Assembly (NCBI GenBank): GCA_023487205.1
Contig: JAMDBT010000048.1
Span: 1-41,651, forward strand
Source of the DNA: Thermoplasmatota archaeon
GTDB lineage: Archaea > Thermoplasmatota > Thermoplasmata > Thermoplasmatales > Thermoplasmataceae
Direction of reading: 5' to 3'
Length of the DNA: 41,651 nucleotides
In this document: positions 34,876-41,651 of the stretch, piece by piece
Layout: every line of letters starts with the position of its first letter
How positions within the stretch are numbered: the first letter of the stretch is position 1
Translations under genes and position numbers: made by a program
Notes under the pieces: model-generated
The model's input: the letters and a program-made list of their open reading frames with translations, nothing else
Database searches by the model: none
Told to the model about the DNA's origin: nothing

Positions 34876-35772
34876 ATGGTGAAACACGCGAAACAACCTG
34901 ATTCATCTTCGCGAAGCAACAGCCTAGGATCTCTTCTCAACATAACCGCCAGGAATGTTGTTAATGCTGGGAGGTTGGTCAAAACAGGACTGGTTTTCAG
35001 GCTATCTCACGAACTGCACGCAGATATGCCATACAGGCCGACACACGGATCTTTCTTCTATTCCATAACATTGAGACCCCAGGATTACCACGAACCATTC
35101 AGGCCCGCTCCGAAGAACGGGTTTGGCGCCTCCATCGGGAGGATGGAGCTTTCAGACCACGCAGGGACCCATCTGGATTCGCTTAACCACATTTCGAAGG
35201 ATGGAAAATATTTCGGGGGGATAGACGCAATCCAGTCGACCGGTCCCAGGGGAACCTCGCACCTGGGAGTGGAAACTACGCCTCCAATAGTTACCAGAGG
35301 CATTTTGATAAACGTGTGCAAGTCCAGAGGCGTGGACATGGTGGAATCCGGACCGATACTCATCAAGGACGTGGAGAAGGAACTGAAAGATTCCAACATT
35401 TCTCCTGAGCCGGGAGACGCCGTTCTGTTTTATACCGGAATCTCGAAATTGTGGAGCGACCCTCAGAAGTTCATGGGATTCTATGAAAAGGCCCCGGGAA
35501 TAGGAATGGAACTGTCAAGGTGGATTGTTAAGAAGAAGCTCTCAATTGCTGGTGTGGATACCCCCGGTTCAGAGGTGAGTCCGCCTGAAAATCCGGGATT
35601 CATGTTGCCGGTTCACCAGTTCCTGATTGCGGAGAGCGGAGTACGACTAATTGACAACATGAATCTAGCCGGAATTGCGGACGCTGGACTTGCGGCGTTC
35701 ATGTTCATCTGCTCCCCGCTGCCGATAAAGGGGGCCACAGCATCCCCGGTTTCTCCCCTGGCCATAATATGA
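34876..35772 (+). CDS. Cyclase-family (kynurenine formamidase-like) metal hydrolase
   Basis: This 298-residue protein belongs to the cyclase family PF04199. The metal motif is HAGTHLDSLNHI near 96-107 (HXGTHXDXXXH), GDAVLFYTG is in the middle, and GVDTPGSEVSP near 227 matches the late GXDXXS segment. The family includes arylformamidases and amide or lactone hydrolases; the substrate is not evident. The first 35 residues look unordered. It converges with the S66 peptidase gene. Confidence 0.88.
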   Translation: MVKHAKQPDSSSRSNSLGSLLNITARNVVNAGRLVKTGLVFRLSHELHADMPYRPTHGSFFYSITLRPQDYHEPFRPAPKNGFGASIGRMELSDHAGTHLDSLNHISKDGKYFGGIDAIQSTGPRGTSHLGVETTPPIVTRGILINVCKSRGVDMVESGPILIKDVEKELKDSNISPEPGDAVLFYTGISKLWSDPQKFMGFYEKAPGIGMELSRWIVKKKLSIAGVDTPGSEVSPPENPGFMLPVHQFLIAESGVRLIDNMNLAGIADAGLAAFMFICSPLPIKGATASPVSPLAII

Positions 35773-35777
35773 CTGCT

Positions 35778-36818
35778 TCATTTCGTCATGGAATCCAAAA
35801 GCCTGAGGGAGTCCTTTGAGTCGCCTATCTCCGCGTTAATTCCAATAGGCAACGGGAAACGCGGGTCAGTGTGCCCGAAGTCAACGCCGGAAAGCACAGG
35901 CAGCCCGTCTACCCCAAATTCTTCCGTTACGACCCGTAGAATTCTGCCCTCAACCTCTTCTCTCATGGCATCTGAATATCCCCTGAACTTTCCAAATGCC
36001 AGTCCCCCGATTCTGCCGAGGATTCCCTGGATGCCGTACAGCCTGAGGAAACGCTCCACCGCTAATGGCGATGGCACCTCTTCTGAGGTTTCCAGGAAGA
36101 GCAACACCCCGTCCCAGAATTCCGGCCCGGGCCAGTAAGGGGTTCCACGGACCCAGTCCAGAACCTCAATGCATCCTGCAAAAATCCTTCCAGACATATA
36201 GGAACCTTGGAGCCATCTCCACGGAACGGACCGTTTCATCTCGTTGATTCTTGCCGGATCGCCTTCGCTCCAGTCGGGATAGCCCTCACTGTACCAGGGA
36301 AAGGCGTTCAGTTCAAGGCCCGAACAATCACCGAAAAGGACCTTTTCATGATACTGCAGGAATTCCCTGGGGAAACTTGACGACTGGGCAAAGCCCGCCA
36401 TCAGGGTTGACCCGTGAACGGAATGGATCCCAATCTTGCTGAGAAAGCAGTGATAAGTTGAGTTGTCGGAAAAGCCTATGAACGCCTTTGGATGATCCGC
36501 AATTGTTTCCGCATCCAGGTGGGGAAGGACCCGGATGGACTCGTCGCCCCCAATCGTGGCAAATATTGCCGAAATAGAATCGTCTGCATACGCTTCATTC
36601 AGGTCTCTGGCCCTCAGCAGGGGATCACGGTAGTATTCTTCCGGAGGCGCAAAAGTCCCCGGAAACGTGACGGGAACAAGACCGAAGGATTCCCTTATCG
36701 CCTCAATGCCCTTTTCCGCAACAGCAGGAAACCGCGAAGCAGAAAAGCCGCTTGGAGACAGAACTGCAACCCGATCTCCGCGCCTGACCCTCCTCACTTT
36801 CTGGTACCGGAATACCAC
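35778..36818 (-). CDS. S66-family LD-carboxypeptidase / MccF-like peptidase
   Basis: This 346-residue protein begins at GTG with GDRVAVLSPSGFSA. It has the conserved IFATIGGDESIRVLPHLD and the nucleophile Ser in GFSDNSTYHCFL near 116. LFLETSEE supplies the Glu, and FGHTDPRFPLPIG near the end the catalytic His. The family includes LD-carboxypeptidases of peptidoglycan recycling and MccF, which cleaves microcin C. Archaea lack murein, so a detoxification or peptide role is more likely here (inference). Confidence 0.9.
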   Translation of the reverse strand: MVFRYQKVRRVRRGDRVAVLSPSGFSASRFPAVAEKGIEAIRESFGLVPVTFPGTFAPPEEYYRDPLLRARDLNEAYADDSISAIFATIGGDESIRVLPHLDAETIADHPKAFIGFSDNSTYHCFLSKIGIHSVHGSTLMAGFAQSSSFPREFLQYHEKVLFGDCSGLELNAFPWYSEGYPDWSEGDPARINEMKRSVPWRWLQGSYMSGRIFAGCIEVLDWVRGTPYWPGPEFWDGVLLFLETSEEVPSPLAVERFLRLYGIQGILGRIGGLAFGKFRGYSDAMREEVEGRILRVVTEEFGVDGLPVLSGVDFGHTDPRFPLPIGINAEIGDSKDSLRLLDSMTK

Positions 36819-36898
36819 ACCAAGTGAAGGGGAGTCGAGCGTTGAATCTTTGCACTCCCCGTGTGTGATCCTTTTGCACTATCGGGGAATATGCCTGT

Positions 36899-37651
36899 AT
36901 GGCGGATCAGGCGAGGGATTTCTTCGGAAAGCACGCAGATGCTTATGCGAAGAGCAAGGATCACAGGAGCGGGGAGGACCTGATGAAGCTCGTGGAGTAT
37001 CTCGCCCCCAGGAAATCCGAACTGGTTGCTGACATCGGCACGGGAACAGGATTTACGGCCGCAGCGCTTTCCAGATCGGTTAAAACAGTATATGCTATCG
37101 ACCCGACTCCGGAGATGCTCTCCAGGGCTCGTGATCTTTGCAGGGAAGAAGGAGCATGCAACGTGGAGTTCATCGAGGCCGAGGCATCTTCCACGGGACT
37201 GGGCGATTCATCCATGGGGATTGTCGCCACACGGCGTGCGGCTCACCATTTTCCCGATAAGGGATCATTTCTTCGCGAATCCCACAGAATTCTTGCTTCA
37301 GGAGGAAGGATTGGCATAAGTGACATGGTGGCACCCGAGGATGACGCCCGGGATGTCTTCAACGCGCTGGAAAGAATTAGGGACGGTTCTCACGCCGGCG
37401 CAATGAAAAAGTCTGAGTGGATCAGTCTCCTTTCTGATACGGGATTTGAAGTGACCCACGTCTGGGACAGGATCAAGCAGCTAAAGTTCGAGGAATGGCT
37501 CTCTCCCGTTGCAGCGAATTCTGATGAGGGCAGGGCATGCAAGTCTTACCTGGACTCCCTGAACCCCCGTCAGAGGGGAATACTCGAATACGATCCGGTT
37601 TCGGCATCGTTTGTCAAGAGATGGGTAGTCATCGTCGCAAAAAGGACGTAA
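36899..37651 (+). CDS. Class I SAM-dependent methyltransferase
   Basis: This 250-residue methyltransferase has motif I VADIGTGTGFTAAAL near 39-53, an acidic AIDPTPEMLSRAR after strand 2, and SMGIVATRRAAHHFPDKGSFLRE as in UbiE/Coq5-like enzymes. RRAAHHF resembles the family's AxHH substrate loop. The acceptor is unknown. The 80-bp spacer to the divergent S66 gene has no clear TATA box. Confidence 0.9.
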   Translation: MADQARDFFGKHADAYAKSKDHRSGEDLMKLVEYLAPRKSELVADIGTGTGFTAAALSRSVKTVYAIDPTPEMLSRARDLCREEGACNVEFIEAEASSTGLGDSSMGIVATRRAAHHFPDKGSFLRESHRILASGGRIGISDMVAPEDDARDVFNALERIRDGSHAGAMKKSEWISLLSDTGFEVTHVWDRIKQLKFEEWLSPVAANSDEGRACKSYLDSLNPRQRGILEYDPVSASFVKRWVVIVAKRT

Positions 37652-37733
37652 CGCTCCATACACATCCCGGTTGTGGTAGATAATGTTCTTGCGGACGATT
37701 CCAGACCCCCCAGCAATGAAGGGCCGTCCGGAT

Positions 37734-38306
37734 TCATAGGGCTGCTAAAACGCCCTCCGTGGATCTGACCCTTCCCATTCGCTTGAGAACAAGATCGACC
37801 GAAACCCGATGCGCTTCCTGAGAAAGATCTGTCATAGCATCCTCAACAAAAATCTGGTTGAATCCGTATTCATAAGCAAACCGGGCAGTACTTTCAACTC
37901 CGTAAGTTGTCGCAATTCCGCAGAGCACGATTGTTTCGATCTTTCTTCTTCTAAGCTGCTGTTCCAGGTCGGTGCCGTAGAAGGCCCCCCACTGTCTCTT
38001 CGTGATTACGATGTCGGACCCGGAGACCCCAAGTTCAGGAACAAATTCTGACCAGTCTGCGGGGCGATCACCCTGCGAGAAGGTGGTGTCCGTAACCACA
38101 CTCAGGGGAAGCGCACCCTTGAAATCCACGCGAACAAGGAAAACCGGCATGTGTTTTTCTCTGAACCTCGCTGCAAGTCTTGCACTATTTTTCACGACGC
38201 TGCTGGTGGAATGCGGGGAAGCATCTCTTCCCGTAACTCCCTTCTGGAGGTCTATTACTACCAGCGCGGAACTTTTTGGATCGATTGAGAGATTCGAATC
38301 TGTCAC
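37734..38306 (-). CDS. Isochorismatase-fold hydrolase without the active-site Cys
   Basis: This 190-residue protein has Asp19 (VVIDLQKGV) and Lys103 (ITKRQWGAFYGT) of the cysteine-hydrolase triad. The third position reads CGIATTYGVESTAR, so Gly136 replaces the nucleophile Cys. This resembles isochorismatase and YecD-like members rather than nicotinamidases. The start is GTG directly after AAGGAG. A TATA-like GCATATAAG lies only about 10 bp upstream of it. No in-frame ATG precedes it nearby, so the exact start is less certain than the gene. Confidence 0.88.
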   Translation of the reverse strand: MTDSNLSIDPKSSALVVIDLQKGVTGRDASPHSTSSVVKNSARLAARFREKHMPVFLVRVDFKGALPLSVVTDTTFSQGDRPADWSEFVPELGVSGSDIVITKRQWGAFYGTDLEQQLRRRKIETIVLCGIATTYGVESTARFAYEYGFNQIFVEDAMTDLSQEAHRVSVDLVLKRMGRVRSTEGVLAAL

Positions 38307-38618
38307 CTCCTTATATGCTTCCGAAGCGGATAAAGTTGCATCGAGTCCGTTGTCAGTCTGGCCATGATGTGAGATGGAACCGCAGATCCTATACTGTGCC
38401 GGTCAATGGACAGATTAACAATGACATGAGTTACAAAACCACAACCGAGCACAAGGATAGGAAACTTCCGATCAACGTCCAGTCCACCTGTTACCTGATC
38501 CTTCAACAACTGTCGGAAATAACCAAAAAGAAATATGGAAAACGAAACGAGTCATCTTGGGGTGAATCGCAGCCTGGTTTACCCCCCAAAACGACAAGAT
38601 CATCGAGCAGGATGCAGC
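38307..38618. other. 312-bp stretch without a convincing gene
   Basis: An open plus-strand frame covers it from inside the isochorismatase gene into the gene below, including YKTTTEHKDRKLPINVQSTC followed by a Lys-rich helix. It has no recognisable family and overlaps real genes at both ends. A TATA-like CTTATATGC (38310-38318) could serve the plus strand. I see no RNA gene here. Confidence 0.3.
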
Positions 38619-38873
38619 TTACTTCTTGCTGCCGGACGAACCAGTCTTCTTCGTGGTACCGCTCTTGCTCTTACCTGCGCTCCCGGTTCCAGATTTGCTC
38701 CCACCCTTCCCGTCAGACTTTGGCTTCTTAGGCGCAGAAGGTGTCGTGGGCGCCTGCTCCGCAGGCTTTGCTGGGGCTTCCTTGGCGGGGGGCGAGACCG
38801 GTGCCTTTGCCTTGGGTTCAGGGGACGATTTCTTCTTCTTCCAGAATTGCCACATAAGGAGATCAAGCATCAA
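38619..38873 (-). CDS. Small Lys/Pro/Ala-rich basic protein, low complexity
   Basis: This 84-residue open frame begins MMLDLLMWQFWKKKKSSPEP. An alternative start is the ATG at 38855, giving MWQFWKKKK. The middle is Pro/Ala/Lys-rich (PAKEAPAKPAEQAP) and the end is Ser/Gly/Thr/Lys-rich (KSGTTKKTGSSGSKK). It resembles a histone H1-type tail in composition and is likely disordered and able to bind nucleic acid; no fold is visible. It is divergent from the NYN-OST-HTH gene. Composition bias makes coding status less certain. Confidence 0.5.
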   Translation of the reverse strand: MMLDLLMWQFWKKKKSSPEPKAKAPVSPPAKEAPAKPAEQAPTTPSAPKKPKSDGKGGSKSGTGSAGKSKSGTTKKTGSSGSKK

Positions 38874-38980
38874 GAGCGTAAAATCCTATCGATCCTACTC
38901 AACGCCAGTGCTTTCCAAGAGGAACCATGCATGAGGGAAGGCGCAGCAGACAAGAAAGGCACCGGGTGGGGGGAAAAGCC

Positions 38981-38992
38981 ATATATTTATAG
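38981..38992 (+). promoter_or_regulatory. Strong TATA-like box upstream of the candidate RNA
   Basis: ATATATTTATAG predicts a plus-strand transcript start near 39010-39015. The next clear gene start is the ATG at 39247, so the transcript would have a leader of about 235 nt or be a separate RNA. Confidence 0.5.
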
Positions 38993-39009
38993 AACACCCC
39001 GGCATGAAT

Positions 39010-39180
39010 AGTAGAAAGAAGAATAGACCGTCCATTTGGAAATATGGGCAGAAAACATGCTGCATATCTGCAAACTGGAGGCTAACAGAGATAAAGCAGG
39101 GACATTGAAACGGGAGGGCTAAAGCAACCGGGCAGCATCGAAAGATGTTGCAGTGAAGAACCCCTCCCGCCGGTTTTCAG
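39010..39180 (+). ncRNA. Candidate structured RNA or long structured 5' leader
   Basis: CGGGAGGG (39111-39118) pairs perfectly with CCCTCCCG (39162-39169). Nested inside, GCAGCATC (39132-39139) pairs with GATGTTGC (39144-39151), with one G-U pair, across a GAAA tetraloop (39140-39143). The internal loops are A-rich (CTAAAGCAACC and AGTGAAGAA). TTTT at 39173-39176 follows the outer stem. No known RNA family is recognised: RNase P and SRP signature sequences were looked for and not seen. The bounds are approximate. Confidence 0.4.
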
Positions 39181-39246
39181 TCGCGGCAAGTATCAAGAAT
39201 AGCCTTTGGGGAGACAAATTCGCGGTATATTTTTCGTGGAGACGAC

Positions 39247-40233
39247 ATGTTCGAAAAATTCAAGCGAAAGAAGACACAGGATCAGGAACCAGTCATTCCC
39301 GAGGCACAGGCTGTAAAACGCGTTCCCGCCTCTGTGACTCCGAAGGTGAGGGTTCCGGTAAGCGAATCGAAAACGGCGGCGGCGATAATTCTTGTCGATG
39401 CAAGTAACGTGGCTCATGGCAACAGCGCAGGGAAACATGAACCAAGACTGGAGAACGTGCTTGTCACGCTTTCTAGTCTGGTGAACAGGGGAGCAAAAGT
39501 AATTACGATAGCGGATGCCACCCTGAGACACAAGATCGATCAGAAGGACGCGCTTGAGAAGATGCTCGACGAGAGCGATATCATGCAGGTTCCCGCAGCT
39601 TCATCAGCGGACGATTATATCTGGGAAATTGCACAGTTTCACCAGAAGAGGGGGAGCAGGGTCTTCATTGTCACCAACGACAGGTTTCCCATAACCAAGG
39701 CAACTACCCCTGAAACGAAGAGCATCAAAAGGATCACGTTCATGCTGATCGAAAAGGACGTATTTTTCCAGCCCAGCCTCGAAGATGCACTGAAAGATAC
39801 GCAGATCGCGCCGCCTGCCAAACCTCCTGCGGAATCCACCCAGAAAGCGCCCGAGGTGAACAAACAGGAAAGGCCCAGAACGGAAACAGCCAAGCCCCCC
39901 AACGCGGGTGAAAGAAAAACACACAGGGAAGAGAGGAAGAAACCAGAACTTACGCCCGACCTGCTTAAGGTCATCGTGGACTACCTGGGAAGCAGGAGGG
40001 TGCCAGTTAAACCCGGAGATCGCGTAGACTTTGCGTCCATCTCCAATTTTCTTCATAAGAAATATGGCGGGAATTTCTGCGCTGTTTTGGGGTTTCGCAG
40101 ACCAAAGGATCTTGCCACGCTGCTTGAAGCCAACGGGTACGTGCTCACCAGCCACAGTGGTACCACGCTGTACATTGAACCCACCCCTAAGCTGATGGAA
40201 AAGCCGGCAAAGGAAGGTTCTGTGATTAATTGA
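39247..40233 (+). CDS. NYN/PIN-like RNase domain protein with OST-HTH (LOTUS) domain
   Basis: This 328-residue protein starts MFEKFKRKK. A NYN (Zc3h12a-like) domain spans about 45-180. IILVDASNVAHGN has Asp51, ADAT has Asp90, SADDYIWEIA has Asp122/Asp123 and VTNDRF has Asp145, so the acidic set for metal-dependent RNA cleavage is present. Residues 185-235 are a Pro/Lys/Glu linker. Residues about 236-312 resemble an OST-HTH/LOTUS RNA-binding domain (DFASISNFLHKKYGGNF, VLGFRRPKDLATLLEANGYV). The pairing suggests an RNase guided by an RNA-binding module. A possible TATA (TATATTTT, 39225-39232) is only about 19 bp from the ATG. Confidence 0.78.
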   Translation: MFEKFKRKKTQDQEPVIPEAQAVKRVPASVTPKVRVPVSESKTAAAIILVDASNVAHGNSAGKHEPRLENVLVTLSSLVNRGAKVITIADATLRHKIDQKDALEKMLDESDIMQVPAASSADDYIWEIAQFHQKRGSRVFIVTNDRFPITKATTPETKSIKRITFMLIEKDVFFQPSLEDALKDTQIAPPAKPPAESTQKAPEVNKQERPRTETAKPPNAGERKTHREERKKPELTPDLLKVIVDYLGSRRVPVKPGDRVDFASISNFLHKKYGGNFCAVLGFRRPKDLATLLEANGYVLTSHSGTTLYIEPTPKLMEKPAKEGSVIN

Positions 40234-40308
40234 ACGGGACCGATCCTCCCGGAAGAGATGGAACCGGGATAGGGTGTTGCTAATAGCTATTATCTGTTGA
40301 TAACAAAC

Positions 40309-40318
40309 ATATAAATAT
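40309..40318 (+). promoter_or_regulatory. TATA box of the right-edge surface protein gene
   Basis: ATATAAATAT is centred about 25 bp before the GTG at 40339, consistent with a leaderless start. Confidence 0.6.
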
Positions 40319-40338
40319 TCGCAAGCCGTCAAGCAAAA

Positions 40339-41651
40339 GTGTTTAGTCACTATCGACAAATAACGACTATACTGATTGTCCTGGGCCTAGTTGCAACCGG
40401 ACTGGCATTTGTGACCTCGAGTAATAACAACTCAAACCCGGTAAACAGGCCAGAATTTCCTCCACCCGCGTCATATCAGGTTCCAGTTTTCATAAAGAAC
40501 AACCTGTCCACCCCGATCGTGGGGCCGTTTGAGGAAATGATCGTCATAAACAGCACCCAGTATTCTCAATGGGAGAATTCTAATCTGTCAAACGTCTTCT
40601 TCGAATCGGGCAACCATACAAATGTCATTCCTTCGTGGCTGGAGTCTGGAAGCTCAAGCAGTGATAACAATACCACATACTGGTTGAGGATAAACAGTAC
40701 CCTTCCTTCGCAGACGACCCTTGTTGTGGACCTGGCCTTCGGTACACTTGGAGTTAACTTCTTCAACAATTATGCGACCGGCGAGGCACCGCAACTCTCC
40801 ACGGTATACGGGCAGTACGATGACGGATCGCACGTATTCAACTTCTATGATAATTTCTCCGGAACAGTGCTGAAAAGTTCCCTGTGGAGTTCTTCAGGTA
40901 GTTTTGCAATCAGCAACGGTATCACTTTCACTACTGGAAGCTCAATACTCACGTCCAAAGGCGTCTTCGGATCTCCCGGGTTTGTTGAGGCATATGGCGT
41001 AATGAACTCTCCCCAGTCAACCAACCAGACAAGCTACTTTCTCGGAGGAGCCGGTTTTGGGAATGGCGGAATGAATTTGGTCGCACCGGTCATGACGACC
41101 GGCTGGGCAGAAAACGACACGAACGGACTCGGCCTGTCAATCTGGAACGGTAACGGCAACGCTTACACCTACAACTTTTCCAGGAACCTCAACGTTTCAA
41201 GATACCACTTGTTCGGGACGGGTTACCTGAACTCGACCCATACGGTGGGCGCGGTGGACAACGTGATTGAAAACTCATCCAGCGTAGGTATTGGCACCAC
41301 CTCCCCACTGAACGTAACAATAGGATTCCAAAGCAGCAATTTTCCGCAGACAAATCATTTCTACTGGATATTTGAGCGAAACGCCACATCCAACGGCCAG
41401 AATCTTCCCTTTCAGGTTGGCGGCCAGACTGTGACCATAACAGAAAGCGGATTGCCTTCGGGCACCTTTTGGACCTCAAACATCCTGAACGTCATCAACC
41501 TGTTCCCAAATGGTGGGCTGATCCCAATAAATTCAACCAGCGCAGTACTTCCAAACGGGGAATTCAACTTCACCCTGTCTTCATCAAACAACCTGTACGT
41601 TCCGGAAAACAGGACCTCCAACTTCACCGTCTCCGGATCTCCTGTTACGGT
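40339..41651 (+). CDS. Secreted or surface glycoprotein, partial (runs off the window)
   Basis: The frame opens at GTG with MFSHYRQITTILIVLGLVAT, a signal or anchor segment, and stays open to the last base (437 codons visible). The outside part is rich in Asn, Ser and Thr with many N-X-S/T sites. It contains FNFYDNFSGTVLKSSLWSSS, a pattern seen at the start of concanavalin-like/DUF2341-associated domains of archaeal surface proteins. It is followed by a beta-rich region and ITESGLPSGTFW, common in Thermoplasmata surface proteins. The C-terminus is outside the window. Confidence 0.75.
   Translation, partial: MFSHYRQITTILIVLGLVATGLAFVTSSNNNSNPVNRPEFPPPASYQVPVFIKNNLSTPIVGPFEEMIVINSTQYSQWENSNLSNVFFESGNHTNVIPSWLESGSSSSDNNTTYWLRINSTLPSQTTLVVDLAFGTLGVNFFNNYATGEAPQLSTVYGQYDDGSHVFNFYDNFSGTVLKSSLWSSSGSFAISNGITFTTGSSILTSKGVFGSPGFVEAYGVMNSPQSTNQTSYFLGGAGFGNGGMNLVAPVMTTGWAENDTNGLGLSIWNGNGNAYTYNFSRNLNVSRYHLFGTGYLNSTHTVGAVDNVIENSSSVGIGTTSPLNVTIGFQSSNFPQTNHFYWIFERNATSNGQNLPFQVGGQTVTITESGLPSGTFWTSNILNVINLFPNGGLIPINSTSAVLPNGEFNFTLSSSNNLYVPENRTSNFTVSGSPVT

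Noticed and set aside
38276-38731. Plus-strand 151-codon open frame
   Set aside because: It overlaps the isochorismatase-fold gene and the small basic protein gene on the other strand, and only its middle looks protein-like.
39004-39108. Short frame starting MNSRKKNRPSIWKYGQKT
   Set aside because: The ATG lies before the predicted transcript start and the sequence matches no small ribosomal protein I know.
39010-39180. RNase P RNA, SRP RNA or H/ACA guide RNA as identity of the hairpin region
   Set aside because: The RNase P and SRP signature sequences are missing, and no ACA box or kink-turn is placed as an H/ACA RNA requires.

Overview
The window looks like archaeal chromosomal DNA, most likely from an acidophilic member of the Thermoplasmatota (Thermoplasmatales type). 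The evidence is archaeal RadA, XPD-family helicase, Pelota, a phosphorylating archaeal-type GAPDH and an archaeal HTH-ACT regulator. Many genes also have a TATA-like box centred about 26-30 bp before the start codon with no ribosome binding site, which indicates leaderless mRNAs. A sedolisin protease and Asn-X-Ser/Thr-rich secreted proteins fit life in acid. The lineage is inferred; no rRNA is present to confirm it.

Left region (1-9.7 kb): the 5' half of a tRNA-Glu(UUC) gene lies on the minus strand at the very edge. Divergent from it is a complete type I-G (formerly I-U, Geobacter GSU0051-0058-like) CRISPR-Cas locus: cas3 (helicase then HD), a small Csb3-like subunit, cas7/csb1, csb2 (Cas5-Cas6), a cas4-cas1 fusion and cas2. 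A 329-bp leader region follows, then an array of 11 identical 36-bp repeats and 10 spacers. The repeat contains a perfect 8-bp stem closed by a GAAA loop.

Middle region (9.7-28.2 kb): a ubiX - Mut7-C nuclease - pelota operon runs towards the array. Next come a small STAS-like gene and two secreted or membrane-anchored proteins. One of these is 1253 residues long and has a cytoplasmic tail resembling a winged helix. A tightly coupled gap - radA - HTH/ACT - XPD operon follows, then an IDI-like Nudix protein with an MBL hydrolase. A methionine-salvage operon (mtnB-mtnD-mtnC) is followed by tag, a convergent msrB-msrA-DUF167 cluster, and a Nudix/cyclophilin pair sharing a palindromic TATA box.

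Right region (28.2-41.7 kb): two decayed genes (VOC and SnoaL-like) lie beside a short sedolisin. Then come gcvT, a 14-TM MFS exporter, a TPR protein, pdxT, a cyclase-family hydrolase, an S66 carboxypeptidase, a methyltransferase and an isochorismatase-fold protein. A small Lys/Pro/Ala-rich basic protein faces a NYN-OST-HTH protein across a 373-bp gap that holds a nested-hairpin RNA candidate. A secreted protein runs off the right edge.

The most notable elements are the type I-G system in an archaeal setting, the candidate structured RNA upstream of the NYN-OST-HTH gene, the transmembrane protein with a winged-helix-like tail, and the archaeal mtnBDC operon.
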